From CAZAMB01 sp964501365 (GTDB taxonomy: Bacteria > Planctomycetota > Phycisphaerae > UBA1845), in NCBI GenBank assembly GCA_964501365.1, contig CAZCST010000003.1:1-64000 (forward strand): a DNA stretch of 64,000 nucleotides. Direction: 5' to 3'. The first letter of the stretch is position 1. Each line of letters opens with the position of its first letter. The notes under the pieces are model-generated. The model worked only from the letters and a program-made list of their open reading frames with translations. It was not told the origin of the DNA and ran no database searches. Positions 31,313 through 41,077 of the stretch are shown here, in pieces. The position numbers were made by a program, and so were the translations under genes.

Positions 31313-33040
31313 TCACTCCGGAGCGGTGTAGACGATGTTGCCGCCAACGATCGTCTGGCCAACTCGGACCGATTGCAGTTTGTCTGGCGCAATCGTGAAG
31401 GGGTCGTCCTTAAGTATGACGAGGTCGGCGAGTTTGCCGGGTTCGATAAGCCCCAACGTTGCCTCGCGGTGAATAGCTCGTGGAGGCCACGCCGTGTAGG
31501 CGGCCATGGCTTCCTGCACGGTGATGGAATGATCGGGCTGCCATGTTTTTCCGTCAAGCGTTTTGGCGGTAACGGCGGAAGCGACGCCCTCAAACGGATT
31601 CATGCTGACCACTGGCCAATCGCTTCCGAAGACAAGGAGTGCCTTCGCATTCAGCAATTCGCGGAAGGCGTACGAGCCCCGAAGACGGTCACTGCCGATG
31701 GCTTTTTCGGCATAGCGTCCGTCGTCCGCTTTGTGCAACGGCTGCATGGACGCAACGACTCCCAGCCTGGCGAAGCGCGGGATGTCGTCGACAAGCAGGT
31801 GCTGGGCGTGTTCGATACGGTGGCGCATGTCGGAGGTGGAGTTTCTCTTTGCGGCGGCTTCGTACGCATCCAGCAACAAATGGTTCGCCTGGTCGCCGAT
31901 GGCGTGTACCGCGAGTTGAAGGCCCTTGGAGTCGGCGGCGGTGACTTGTTCGACGAACGAGTCATTCTTTGCGGCGAACGCGGTGAGCTGCCCTCGCGGG
32001 TAGGGTGAATGCGAGTCGGCATCCGCATAGGGATCGAGCATGTAGGCCGTGCGGCTGCCGAGCGATCCATCCATGTAGCCCTTGAATCCGGCGAGGTACA
32101 GCATCTTGTCGTTGAGGTCCATGTGGTCTTTGGCGATCTGGTCGGCGTATTTCGCCCAATCCGTGGTGCTGAGGTAACTGGTGATTCGTACCGTGAGGGT
32201 GCGATCCCTGCCGGCCTGGCGAAAAGCCTCAAGGTCGGCGAGTCCGGACATATCGTGCACTGAAGTGATGCCAAGCGAGTTGGCGTGCCGCATTGCGCGA
32301 AGAAGAGATTCGTAGCGGTCTTTGGCGGAAGGCTCAGGGATCAGCTTATCGACCAGCTCCATGGCCGATTCCTTAAGGATGCCGGTAGGCTCCCTGGTCT
32401 TCGGGTCGCGCTCGATTTCGCCGCCCGGAGGGTCGGCCGGTCCCTTGGCGTCGATGCCAGCGAGCTTCAGGGCGGCCGAATTCACCAGTGCTTCGTGTCC
32501 GTCCATCCTGGTCAGGAATGTCGGGGTCTTCCCGGTGACGGGATCGAGCCATTCCGCTTTCGGCGTTGACGGGTCCTTCCAGCTGTCCACGCTCCATCGC
32601 CCACCGAGAACCCATTCGCCTTCCTTCTTTTCCTTGGCCGCGGATTCAACGGCTTTGACGAATTCATCACGATTCTTTGCATCGCGGAGGTTCAACCGGA
32701 CGAGCTGAAACCCGCCGCCAATCAAGTGGGTATGAGAGTCGGTCATTCCGGGAATGACCCTGCGGCCCTGGGCATCGAGCATTCTCGTGTCCTTGCCGAG
32801 CCGATCGCGAGTGATGTCAAAGGACGATCCGACATCGGCAATGGCGTCACCGATGATGGCAATGGAATCAGGTGCTGGATCGCCGGGTCGTCCAGGTCCC
32901 GCCCAAATCTTTGCGTTGATGATGATGAGATCCGCCTTGCGGGGGCGATCCTGAGCGAATGCCGGCGAGGCGAGCAGGAGGGCCGGTAAGAAGATCAGGG
33001 TACCGGATTGGTTTTTTCTTCGGTGGCTCATTCCGGGCAT
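31313..33040 (-). CDS. Secreted amidohydrolase (YtcJ-like)
   Basis: I choose ATG 33040, which has GAGGAG 7 bases upstream, giving 575 residues with an export signal (FLPALLLASPAFAQ). It belongs to the amidohydrolase superfamily, YtcJ/AepA branch. Visible features are ADLIIINAKIW, the metal-binding DSHTHL, GGRWSVDSW, the strand-end motif AGFKGYMDGSLGSRTAYM, AVHAIGDQANHL, RHRIEHAQHL, and the SDWPV aspartate near the end. The C-terminus is EPGKLADLVILKDDPF. Family members hydrolyse amide bonds of N-substituted formamides or similar; the substrate is unknown. It stands alone, divergent from the aminotransferase gene. Confidence 0.88.
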   Translation of the reverse strand: MPGMSHRRKNQSGTLIFLPALLLASPAFAQDRPRKADLIIINAKIWAGPGRPGDPAPDSIAIIGDAIADVGSSFDITRDRLGKDTRMLDAQGRRVIPGMTDSHTHLIGGGFQLVRLNLRDAKNRDEFVKAVESAAKEKKEGEWVLGGRWSVDSWKDPSTPKAEWLDPVTGKTPTFLTRMDGHEALVNSAALKLAGIDAKGPADPPGGEIERDPKTREPTGILKESAMELVDKLIPEPSAKDRYESLLRAMRHANSLGITSVHDMSGLADLEAFRQAGRDRTLTVRITSYLSTTDWAKYADQIAKDHMDLNDKMLYLAGFKGYMDGSLGSRTAYMLDPYADADSHSPYPRGQLTAFAAKNDSFVEQVTAADSKGLQLAVHAIGDQANHLLLDAYEAAAKRNSTSDMRHRIEHAQHLLVDDIPRFARLGVVASMQPLHKADDGRYAEKAIGSDRLRGSYAFRELLNAKALLVFGSDWPVVSMNPFEGVASAVTAKTLDGKTWQPDHSITVQEAMAAYTAWPPRAIHREATLGLIEPGKLADLVILKDDPFTIAPDKLQSVRVGQTIVGGNIVYTAPE

Positions 33041-33305
33041 GCGTACGCTCCTCATGTTCAACTCCGATTGCGATCGCCGCTTTGTTGCGAGGCACTCAGT
33101 GGGCCTCCTAACGTCAGCTCCAGGCTCTCCATTCCATGAAAACATTTTTACACGAAAATGCAACGTCCCGCGATGGCGGGAGTTGTCAGCTCCGGAAGGC
33201 ATTTCGCCAAATAATCGTGCCGCATACGGTAGCGGCCATGAAGGTGTGGCCTACCGGCGTCCGATAGCTGAATAGGGAGTCACGCAATTACGGAAAGGGT
33301 GCGCT

Positions 33306-34448
33306 ATGGGTACGGCTGTTGTGCGTGGGAAGCGGACGATTCCGGTGTGTACGCCGCAGGTGGGTGCGGCGGAGCGCCGGTACGTGGCCGACTGTCTGGA
33401 GACAAACTGGATTTCGTCGATGGGCGCATATATCCCGCGCTTCGAGCAGCAGTTCTCAGAGATTTGCGGGGCCCAGCATGGAGTGGCGTGCAGCAACGGG
33501 ACGACGGCGCTGCACCTGGCCCTGGAGTCTCTCGGAGTCGGTCCGGGCGACGAAGTGATCATTCCGGCGTTTACGTTGATCGTATCGGCAAATGTCGTGT
33601 GCCTGACTGGGGCGCGGCCGGTGCTGGTGGATGTACGCCCTGACACATGGTGCATTGATGAACGATTGATCGAGGCAAAGATTACGCCGCGGACGAAGGC
33701 GATCATGGCCGTGCACATGTATGGCCACCCGTGCGAGATGGGCGCGATCATGGCGGTTGCCAAGAAGCACGGATTGTTTGTGATTGAGGATGCGGCGCAG
33801 GCTCACGGTGCGACGTATCGTGGGAGGCGGGTTGGAGCGATCGGGCACCTGGGGTGCTTCAGCTTTTACGGGAACAAGATCATCACGACCGGTGAAGGCG
33901 GGATGTTGGTGACGAATGATGCGGAGATTGCCAGGCGAGCAGCGCTGCTGCGGAATCAGGCGTTCGGCGAAGAGCGGTTCGTACACCACGAAGTGGGATT
34001 CAACTATCGGATGACGAACATTCAGGCGGCCATCGGGTGCGGGCAATGCGAGGAATTTGATGAGAAGGTGGCGCGAAAGCGGGGGATTGCCGCGATCTAT
34101 GATGATTTGCTCTGCGGAGAAGAGGATCTGCGATTACCCGCGCGAGCCGATGGGTGTGAGCCGGTGTGCTGGATGTATGGCGTGGTGCTGGATGAGGGGT
34201 TTGGGCGGACCAAGCGCGAGGTACGGGAGCAATTGGAGGCGCGCGGGGTGGAGACGCGATCGTTTTTCATTCCGATGAATCAGCAGCCGGTTTTCCAGGG
34301 CGGGCATTCCCGGTGGCCCGACTTGCGGGGGAGTTTTCCGGTAAGCGAGCGACTTGGCGAGCGGGGGTTTTATTTGCCAAGCGGGGCGGATTTGAAAAGA
34401 GATGATCAGGAATACGTGGTGGAACAATTGTTGAACTGCAAGCGATGA
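33306..34448 (+). CDS. DegT/DnrJ/EryC1-type sugar aminotransferase
   Basis: This 380-residue PLP enzyme transfers an amino group to a keto-sugar nucleotide. Features: CSNGTTALHLAL, DEVIIPAFT, EDAAQAHGATY (PLP-holding Asp), then FYGNKIITTGEGG with the PLP Lys191. The C-terminal part with RSFFIPMNQQP and the length fit perosamine synthetase-like members. It begins a plus-strand run with two glycosyltransferases, a cupin and a methyltransferase, so it should supply an amino sugar for a surface glycan. Spacings of 60 and 130 bases between the first three genes suggest one transcript. Confidence 0.9.
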   Translation: MGTAVVRGKRTIPVCTPQVGAAERRYVADCLETNWISSMGAYIPRFEQQFSEICGAQHGVACSNGTTALHLALESLGVGPGDEVIIPAFTLIVSANVVCLTGARPVLVDVRPDTWCIDERLIEAKITPRTKAIMAVHMYGHPCEMGAIMAVAKKHGLFVIEDAAQAHGATYRGRRVGAIGHLGCFSFYGNKIITTGEGGMLVTNDAEIARRAALLRNQAFGEERFVHHEVGFNYRMTNIQAAIGCGQCEEFDEKVARKRGIAAIYDDLLCGEEDLRLPARADGCEPVCWMYGVVLDEGFGRTKREVREQLEARGVETRSFFIPMNQQPVFQGGHSRWPDLRGSFPVSERLGERGFYLPSGADLKRDDQEYVVEQLLNCKR

Positions 34449-34508
34449 TTTCCTAATGCGTTCAAAGGCTGAAGAGGTCAAGGGTTCAAGAGTCCAGTCG
34501 AGAACAAT

Positions 34509-35645
34509 ATGCCGCCGCGAGTGATGGTCATTCAGACGTTTTATCCGGAATTCCTGAAGGATATCTATCGCGCGGAGCCGGGCCTGGCGGAACTGGAATT
34601 TGAAGCGCAGTGCGCACGCCTTTTTTCCTCGGCGTTCAGCACGTCAGATGCCTATTCGCAAGGATTGGCGGCGCTGGGGTGCCAGACGTGGGAGATCATT
34701 TGCAACGCGGATGCGGCACAGAAGCGATGGGCGGATGATCACGGACTGACACCCGCCGGCAATATTCATGATCAACGGCGTGAGATTGTGATCGCTCAGA
34801 TTGACGAGTTTCGACCGGACGTCGTTTACATTTTCGAGTGGTGTCCGCTGGGCGATCGATTTGTTGGCGAAATGAGGGATCGAGTCCAACTGGTTGTTGG
34901 AGAGATTGCATCGCCGCTGCCCAGGGATCGGACGTTTCGCGGTTACGACCTGATGATTTCGTCGTGGCCACCGCTGGTGGATTATTTTCGCTCGGAGGGG
35001 ATTGATGCGGAGCACGTCCGGCTCGGATTTGACCGGCGAATTCTGGATCGTCTGCCGGCACGCGAGACGAGACATGACGTGACGTTTGTGGGTGGATTTG
35101 CCGAGTCACACCCGGATCGGATTCCCTGGCTGGAAGAATTGCTGGGCGAAGTGGACATTGACATTTTTTGCTATGGCTTGGGCCGGACGCGGGAGAATTC
35201 GCCTATTCGCAGTCACCATCGTGGGCAGTTGTGGGGGCTGGAGATGTATCAGGCCCTCCAGCAATCGAAGATCACTCTCAACCGACACGCAAGAATCGAC
35301 ATTCGAGGCGCGGTTGATTCACAGTGGTGCAACAACATGAGGCTGTATGAGGCGACGGGCGTGGGGACGTGCTTGTTGACCGAGTGGCGTCCCCACCTCG
35401 CGGACTTGTTTGAGCCGGAACGCGACGTGCTGACCTATCGAGATACGGCTGAGTGTGCGGAAAAAATCCGGCATTACCTTGACCATGCCGACGAGCGGGA
35501 GGCGATCGCGCAGGCGGGGCAGCGGCGAACGCTTCGAGATCATTTGTACACGGACCGGATGGTTGAGCTCCTGGGCCACTTTGAGCGACAATTAGGATCA
35601 AGACGGACGCTCCGTTCACGCCCCGTCGCACCTGCCACACTTTGA
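34509..35645 (+). CDS. CgeB-like glycosyltransferase
   Basis: The 378-residue protein has a two-domain GT-B layout. The N-terminal half (VMVIQTFYPEFLKDIY, PDVVYIFEWCPLG, YDLMISSWPPLVDYFR) and the C-terminal half (DVTFVGGFAESHP, NNMRLYEATGVGTCLLTEW) match the CgeB/Glyco_trans_1_2 family, with NNMRLYEATG the best mark. It probably transfers a sugar during surface-glycan assembly; donor and acceptor are unknown. The C-terminus is basic and disordered. It lies between the aminotransferase and a GT4-like gene. Confidence 0.75.
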   Translation: MPPRVMVIQTFYPEFLKDIYRAEPGLAELEFEAQCARLFSSAFSTSDAYSQGLAALGCQTWEIICNADAAQKRWADDHGLTPAGNIHDQRREIVIAQIDEFRPDVVYIFEWCPLGDRFVGEMRDRVQLVVGEIASPLPRDRTFRGYDLMISSWPPLVDYFRSEGIDAEHVRLGFDRRILDRLPARETRHDVTFVGGFAESHPDRIPWLEELLGEVDIDIFCYGLGRTRENSPIRSHHRGQLWGLEMYQALQQSKITLNRHARIDIRGAVDSQWCNNMRLYEATGVGTCLLTEWRPHLADLFEPERDVLTYRDTAECAEKIRHYLDHADEREAIAQAGQRRTLRDHLYTDRMVELLGHFERQLGSRRTLRSRPVAPATL

Positions 35646-35775
35646 TTGCAGTATTGAGCTCCATGCTGTTCCGGCGAGCTGGGAATGGCCGATTTTCGCA
35701 TTGTCCCTGCGGAACGCGAAACCGTTTCCCGACGGAATATGCAAAAGTCCGGAAGGATGCCGATATCCGTAGGGT

Positions 35776-37002
35776 ATGCGGATTGGGATTCATCCTGCGA
35801 TGAAGCGGCACGACGGAGGTATTTACCAATACTCGGTTGCAGTGCTGCGCGCCTTGCGGGGGCTGACTGACTCTACGGGGCATGAGTTTGTAGTCTTCGC
35901 TCACGATATTGGCGAACCGCTTTTCCGTGAAATGGATCACCCAACTTGGATGGTCCGTACGTTTCGTCCGCCGTGGGCGCCGATATCGTGCATCGATTTG
36001 AATGCGGAAAGCGATCCGGATATTCCGCTCGAACAGCCCGACATGCGTGCATGGCTGTTGGAGTGCGGGGTCGAATTGATGTTGTACACCTCTCCGCACC
36101 GCCTTTCCTTCGAGTCGGCCTTGCCGTTTGTAATGGCTGTGCACGACGTGCAGCATCGGATTCACCCGGAGTTTCCCGAAGTTTCGGCGGAAGGGGAGTA
36201 CAGGAAGCGCGAGTACATCTATAAAAATGCGGCGCGTCAGGCGGCCGCGCTGGTGACGAATTCGGAAACGGGCCGCCGGCAATTGCTGGACTGTTATGGC
36301 GAATACGGGCTTTCGTCGGATCGGATTGCGATACTGCCCTATCCTCCGCCCGAATATGAGGTCGACCGAGTCAGGCGAAGTGCGGCGGTCGTGTCTGATC
36401 GATATTCGCTGCCGGCACGATATCTTTTTTATCCCGCGCAGTTCTGGCCACACAAAAATCACCTGGGCCTGATCGAAGCCCTGGGATACCTGCGAAAGCG
36501 CCATGGCCTAGTGATTCCGCTCGTACTTACGGGGTCCTCCAGTGGAGTCGTCCGAGAGAGACACGTTGCTTTCCTTCGTGACCGGGCTGAGCAATTGGGC
36601 GTGGCCGACGACATTCTTTTTCTCGGATATGTGAGTGACGACGACCTGCCGGGGCTTTACGCGCGGGCCGAGGCGTTGGTCATGCCCACGTTTTTTGGTC
36701 CGACCAATCTTCCCGTGCTGGAGGCCTGGGCGCTGGATTGCCCGGTGATTACTTCAGATGTTCCGGGCAACGGCGAGCAACTTGGGGATGCCGGAATACT
36801 CGTGGATCCTGCCAGCGTCGAGGACATCGCAGACGGAATTCATCGCTTGTGGACGCAGCCGGCATTGCGGCAGTCCCTCATTCAAAACGGTCGGCAGCGG
36901 CGTGCGTCGTACACGCTTGAGGATTTTGGTTGCAGACTTCTATCCATTCTGGACGAGGCAGGGGCTGATTTGACGACCACGGAGCGAGCATCATGCCTGT
37001 AG
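35776..37002 (+). CDS. Glycosyltransferase family 4 (GT-B)
   Basis: This 408-residue protein begins RIGIHPAMKRHDGGIYQYS, the acceptor-side glycine-rich loop of GT4 enzymes. Other features are the conserved middle (FVMAVHDVQHRIHPEFP, LVTNSETGRRQLLD), the donor-binding YLFYPAQFWPHKNH, and the end FFGPTNLPVLEAWALDCPVI, which contains the family's E-x7-E-like region. It is a retaining transferase that uses a nucleotide sugar, probably for a surface polysaccharide. Its last 10 bases overlap the start of the cupin gene. Confidence 0.88.
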   Translation: MRIGIHPAMKRHDGGIYQYSVAVLRALRGLTDSTGHEFVVFAHDIGEPLFREMDHPTWMVRTFRPPWAPISCIDLNAESDPDIPLEQPDMRAWLLECGVELMLYTSPHRLSFESALPFVMAVHDVQHRIHPEFPEVSAEGEYRKREYIYKNAARQAAALVTNSETGRRQLLDCYGEYGLSSDRIAILPYPPPEYEVDRVRRSAAVVSDRYSLPARYLFYPAQFWPHKNHLGLIEALGYLRKRHGLVIPLVLTGSSSGVVRERHVAFLRDRAEQLGVADDILFLGYVSDDDLPGLYARAEALVMPTFFGPTNLPVLEAWALDCPVITSDVPGNGEQLGDAGILVDPASVEDIADGIHRLWTQPALRQSLIQNGRQRRASYTLEDFGCRLLSILDEAGADLTTTERASCL

Positions 37003-37415
37003 AAACAGCCGTCGAACCGATGGTGGAGCAGTTGGTTCACGATGGGCAGTGCCTGGCCTGCATCATTCGCGGGCGGCTTGCCCCGAGTTCCACCCAATTC
37101 GTGACACCCAACGATTGGGGTCAGCAGGTGGGGTTCATCGTCTACAAGGCGGGCAGTGAAATCGCCCGGCACCGGCATCGGCCTCTGGAGCGGCGGATTG
37201 TCGGAACCTCGGAAGTGCTGGTCGTGCGGCGCGGTTGCTGTGAAGTGGATCTTTTTACGGAGTCAGGGACGCTGGTTGGCACGCGACGGCTGCAGGTTGG
37301 AGACGTGATTGTCATCGTGTCCGGCGGCCATCGGTATCGAATGGTCGAGGATACGGTCCTGCTGGAAGTGAAGCAGGGGCCGTACACCGGAGTGGATGAG
37401 AAGGAGTATTACTAG
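36993..37415 (+). CDS. Small cupin-domain protein
   Basis: The protein has 140 residues. A beta-barrel cupin pattern is visible: GFIVYKAGSEIARHRHRPLE (motif 1 with its histidines), VLVVRRGCCEVDLF, and LQVGDVIVIVSGGHRY (motif 2). It overlaps the glycosyltransferase gene by 10 bases and is followed after 3 bases by a methyltransferase gene. Cupins at such places can be sugar isomerases or binding proteins. I cannot say which reaction it performs. Confidence 0.75.
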   Translation: MPVETAVEPMVEQLVHDGQCLACIIRGRLAPSSTQFVTPNDWGQQVGFIVYKAGSEIARHRHRPLERRIVGTSEVLVVRRGCCEVDLFTESGTLVGTRRLQVGDVIVIVSGGHRYRMVEDTVLLEVKQGPYTGVDEKEYY

Positions 37416-37418
37416 AAA

Positions 37419-38195
37419 ATGTCCACGGTTTTCGGTGAACGATATTCTGCGCTGTACGACTCCCTCTATCAGGACAAAGATTACGTCGCGGAATGTGATC
37501 TGCTGGAGCGGATTTTCAGCGAGTTTGGGACTTTGCCGGTGCGTGACGTGCTGGACCTGGGGTGCGGTACCGGCGGACACGCGTACGTGCTCGCGGAACG
37601 GGGCTACGAGGTTGTGGGCGTGGACCGATCTTTGCCGATGGTGCAACGCGCGCGTCAGAAATCACAGGGCGCGGCGGCGATTTCGGATCCGACCTTTCAC
37701 GTGGCAGATTTGCGTGAGTTTCGCGTCGATCAGTCGTTCAATGCCGTTCTGATGATGTTCGCCGTACTCGGCTATCAACTGGAAGACTGCGACGTTCTTT
37801 CTGCGCTAAAGACTGCTCGGTGCCAGCTTCGTCCGGGCGGCCTGCTCGCGTTTGACTGCTGGTATGGCCCGGCGGTGGATCGCCAAAGGCCTGGCTCCCG
37901 CAGAAAAATCGTTGCCACGGAACAGGGCCGGGCGATTCGAACCTCCTCGACCTCCCAGGATTGTGAAAAGAATCTCTGTACAGTCTTGTTTGAAGTGAAT
38001 GAGGAAGGCGAGGCGGCGAGTTGCACGACACGCGAAACGCACCCGATGCGATATTTTTACCGGCCTGAACTGGAGGCGTTTCTTAATGACGCCGGCCTGG
38101 AGCTATTGCGGCTGGAAGCCCTCCCCGATTTTGACCGTCCGGCGGATGAGGAGAGCTGGAACGCGATGGGAGTGGCGCGGGTTGGCGGACGGTGA
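37419..38195 (+). CDS. Class I SAM-dependent methyltransferase
   Basis: The protein has 258 residues. The SAM-binding motif VLDLGCGTGGHAYVLAERGY lies at about residues 40-60, followed by the acidic VVGVDRS and a DLREF motif. FNAVLMMFAVLGYQ marks strand 4. The C-terminus (HPMRYFYRPELEAFLNDAGL) is that of small-molecule methyltransferases in sugar and natural-product clusters. It lies 3 bases after the cupin gene. It probably methylates a sugar of the glycan made by this run. Confidence 0.88.
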   Translation: MSTVFGERYSALYDSLYQDKDYVAECDLLERIFSEFGTLPVRDVLDLGCGTGGHAYVLAERGYEVVGVDRSLPMVQRARQKSQGAAAISDPTFHVADLREFRVDQSFNAVLMMFAVLGYQLEDCDVLSALKTARCQLRPGGLLAFDCWYGPAVDRQRPGSRRKIVATEQGRAIRTSSTSQDCEKNLCTVLFEVNEEGEAASCTTRETHPMRYFYRPELEAFLNDAGLELLRLEALPDFDRPADEESWNAMGVARVGGR

Positions 38196-38216
38196 GCGAT
38201 CGCGCATAGTACGGCC

Positions 38217-38924
38217 GTGAGTTTTCTGGCTGGTTCCTTTGAAGAGACGATTGCCACGACCCTCGCGGCGTGGCGTATTCCGGTCACGCCCGACCAGCAC
38301 GCGCTGTTCCGCAGGCATTTCGAGGCCGTGCTACTCGCCAACCAATCCATGAATCTGACTCGAATCATCGAGCCGAAGGAAGCGGCGGTCAAGCATTACG
38401 TTGACAGTCTTGCCATTCTGTTGCTGGAGACGGGCACAGCGTCATCGCATCCCTCATTTGGATTGGAACAAAGTCAATTGAAGTTGCTGGACGTTGGGAC
38501 GGGTGCCGGGTTTCCGGCAGTTCCGATTGCGGTGATGCGACCGGACTGGCAGGTGACGGCCCTGGATGGAACGAAGAAAAAGACCGAGTTTGTCGGGCGA
38601 ATTGGGACAGAGCTGGGGTTGAAGAATCTTGTCACCGAGCATGCACACTCGGATCACTGGACGACGGTGGGAACTTTTGACGTGGTGACGACGCGGGCGG
38701 TGGCGCCTTTGGGGAAATGCATCCGGACATCCGGTCGGTTTCTGAAGAAAGGCGGTAGGCTCATCGCGTACAAAACCGCGAAGTTGCCGGATGACGAATC
38801 TAATGCGGCGCAGGAAGCGTGCGCCGAATTGGACATGAAAATGGAGACTCCGATTTTGTATGAGTTGGAATTGAACGCGGAAACAATGTCGCGGGCGTTG
38901 TACCTGGTCCGGCGAATTGCGTAG
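38217..38924 (+). CDS. rsmG: 16S rRNA (guanine-N7) methyltransferase RsmG
   Basis: The product has 235 residues from GTG 38217. The family signatures are clear: NQSMNLTRI, VKHYVDSLAILL, LLDVGTGAGFPAVPIAV, LDGTKKKTEFV and VTTRAVAPLGK. The enzyme adds the N7 methyl group to G527 (E. coli numbering) of 16S rRNA; loss gives low-level streptomycin resistance in other bacteria. In many genomes rsmG neighbours mnmG and parA near the origin; here it is not with them, lying between a methyltransferase and glgX. Confidence 0.92.
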   Translation: MSFLAGSFEETIATTLAAWRIPVTPDQHALFRRHFEAVLLANQSMNLTRIIEPKEAAVKHYVDSLAILLLETGTASSHPSFGLEQSQLKLLDVGTGAGFPAVPIAVMRPDWQVTALDGTKKKTEFVGRIGTELGLKNLVTEHAHSDHWTTVGTFDVVTTRAVAPLGKCIRTSGRFLKKGGRLIAYKTAKLPDDESNAAQEACAELDMKMETPILYELELNAETMSRALYLVRRIA

Positions 38925-38935
38925 TCGAGGATTGA

Positions 38936-41077
38936 TTGACCATCCAATCCATCAAACCCAATCCGTCATTGGGAGCGCACTGGGACGGGTCCGGTGTCCG
39001 CTTTGCGTTGTACTCCGGCGTGGCACACGGGGTGAATCTGTGCCTCTTCGACTCGACAACGGGCGCAGAAACCCGGCGAATTTCACTGGCCCCGACGAAT
39101 GATCGCGTCTGGCAGGTGTATGTTCCTGATGCGCGACCGGGTCTGTTGTACGGATATCGAGTGGATGGCCCATACTTGCCCGACGAGGGATTGCGGTGCA
39201 ATCCTGCCAAACTGCTACTGGATCCATACGCGAAGGCGATGTCAGGGATTGTCCCGGCGGACGATCTGCTGCTGGGCTATGACGTAAACAGGCCTGAAAT
39301 TGCGGATTCTCGCGACTCCGCGGAGGCCATGCCAAAGTGCGTCGTGGTCGATGAAGGATGGGACTGGGCCGGCGATCGTCATCCTCGCACACCGTGGGCG
39401 GATACGGTCATCTACGAGTGTCACGTCAAAGGGCTGACGAAATTGCATCCGGCCATTGCTCCCGAATTGCGAGGGACGTACCTGGGACTGGCCTCGCCAC
39501 CAATCATCGAACATTTGTTGAAGCTCGGCGTCACGGCCGTAGAGATTCTACCCGTGCAATACTTCGTGACCGAGCGACGACTCGCCCAATTGGGCCTGGT
39601 CAATTATTGGGGCTACAACACGATTGGTTTTTTCGCGCCGGATGTACGTTATGCGACTGCGCCAATGCGAGCAGTGGCCGAGTTCAAGACGATGGTGCAT
39701 ACGCTGCACAAGGCCGGAATCGAAGTGCTCCTGGATGTGGTCTACAACCACACGGCCGAGGGTGACGAACTGGGGCCCACGCTTTCGTTTCGCGGCATCG
39801 ACAACCATGCGTATTACCATCTTGAGCCGGGTGCGCCGGGGCGATATTCGAATTTCACCGCGTGCGGGAACACCCTGAACGCGCCGCACCCGCGCACGCA
39901 ACAGCTCATCATGGACAGTCTGCGGTATTGGGTGAGTGAAATGCACGTCGATGGTTTTCGGTTTGATCTTGCGCCTGCGCTAAGTCGGGAGGCTGGTCAT
40001 GTCGATCACCACTTGCGATTCTTCAACACCATTCTGCAAGACCCCGTTTTGAAAGAGACCAAATTGTTGGTGGAACCGTGGGATGCGGGGCCAGGCGGCC
40101 ATTGGAGCGGACTGTTTCCGGCGGGAATTCGGGAGTGGAATGGGCGGTACCGCGACTGCGTGCGGAGATTCTGGCGCGGGGACGGCGGGCAACTTGCGGA
40201 ATTTGCGTCGCGAATAGCGGGGAGCAGCGATATTTTTGCGAGCCAGCGCACCCCGCTGGCGGGAATAAATTACGTCACGTGCCATGACGGCCACACGCTG
40301 CATGACATCGTGAGTTATGCGAGGAAGCACAATTGGGCCAATGGAGAGGCCAATCGTGACGGACCTGCGGATGATTTCGGCCGGAATTTTGGCGTGGAGG
40401 GGGCCACAACGAACGATGAGGTGAACGAAATTCGAGAGCGGGTGAAGAGAAATTTGCTTGCGACGCTGGCCTTTTCCCAGGGCGTGCCGATGCTCACGGC
40501 CGGGGACGAAATGGGCCGCACTCAGATGGGCAACAACAACGCGTATTGCCAGGATAATGAGATTTCGTGGGTGGATTGGAATCTCGATGGCGCGAAGACA
40601 GCGATGTTGGAGTTTACTCGGCAAATTCTGAGTCTGCGGAAGCAATATCCTTCGCTGCGGAGAGATGCGTTCTTCACCGGAAAGACAGAGGGAAGTCTTC
40701 CGGATGTGATTTGGCTCGATGGGACCGGGCGGGAGCTATCGGAGGCCAAGTGGCGCGATCCGGAGCGACGAACATTGGGAGTCGTGATGCGACCCACCGC
40801 GGGCGGGGCGCACGTGACGCAACAGGGAGCTCACGGAGGTTCCCAATGGGAGATCGGCAGCAGGCCGGAAACAATGTTGCTCCTGCTGATGAATGCACAT
40901 GACGACTCTCGGCAGTTCCACCTGCCTCGAGGATTGGAATGGCGCGAAATTCTTTACACGAATGACTCACCAGGCGAGGCGGCTTACGAGAACGATCTTG
41001 CGCTGACGGGCATGTCGCTGGTCCTGCTGGCCACGGGCGCGAACGAAGGCGATCCTCCTGCTACAATGCCTGAATGA
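38936..41077 (+). CDS. glgX: Glycogen debranching enzyme GlgX
   Basis: At 713 residues this is a normal length. An N-terminal carbohydrate-binding beta-sandwich (LGAHWDGSGVRFALYSGVAHG) precedes a GH13 isoamylase-type barrel. Visible parts are VVYNHTAEGDELGPT, DGFRFDLAPALSRE with the nucleophile Asp, LLVEPWDAGPGG with the acid Glu, and TCHDGHTLHD with the third acid. It cleaves alpha-1,6 branches in phosphorylase-limit glycogen. The start is TTG 38936 preceded by GAGGA; no ATG fits. It overlaps malQ by an ATGA, so the two are coupled. Confidence 0.93.
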   Translation: MTIQSIKPNPSLGAHWDGSGVRFALYSGVAHGVNLCLFDSTTGAETRRISLAPTNDRVWQVYVPDARPGLLYGYRVDGPYLPDEGLRCNPAKLLLDPYAKAMSGIVPADDLLLGYDVNRPEIADSRDSAEAMPKCVVVDEGWDWAGDRHPRTPWADTVIYECHVKGLTKLHPAIAPELRGTYLGLASPPIIEHLLKLGVTAVEILPVQYFVTERRLAQLGLVNYWGYNTIGFFAPDVRYATAPMRAVAEFKTMVHTLHKAGIEVLLDVVYNHTAEGDELGPTLSFRGIDNHAYYHLEPGAPGRYSNFTACGNTLNAPHPRTQQLIMDSLRYWVSEMHVDGFRFDLAPALSREAGHVDHHLRFFNTILQDPVLKETKLLVEPWDAGPGGHWSGLFPAGIREWNGRYRDCVRRFWRGDGGQLAEFASRIAGSSDIFASQRTPLAGINYVTCHDGHTLHDIVSYARKHNWANGEANRDGPADDFGRNFGVEGATTNDEVNEIRERVKRNLLATLAFSQGVPMLTAGDEMGRTQMGNNNAYCQDNEISWVDWNLDGAKTAMLEFTRQILSLRKQYPSLRRDAFFTGKTEGSLPDVIWLDGTGRELSEAKWRDPERRTLGVVMRPTAGGAHVTQQGAHGGSQWEIGSRPETMLLLLMNAHDDSRQFHLPRGLEWREILYTNDSPGEAAYENDLALTGMSLVLLATGANEGDPPATMPE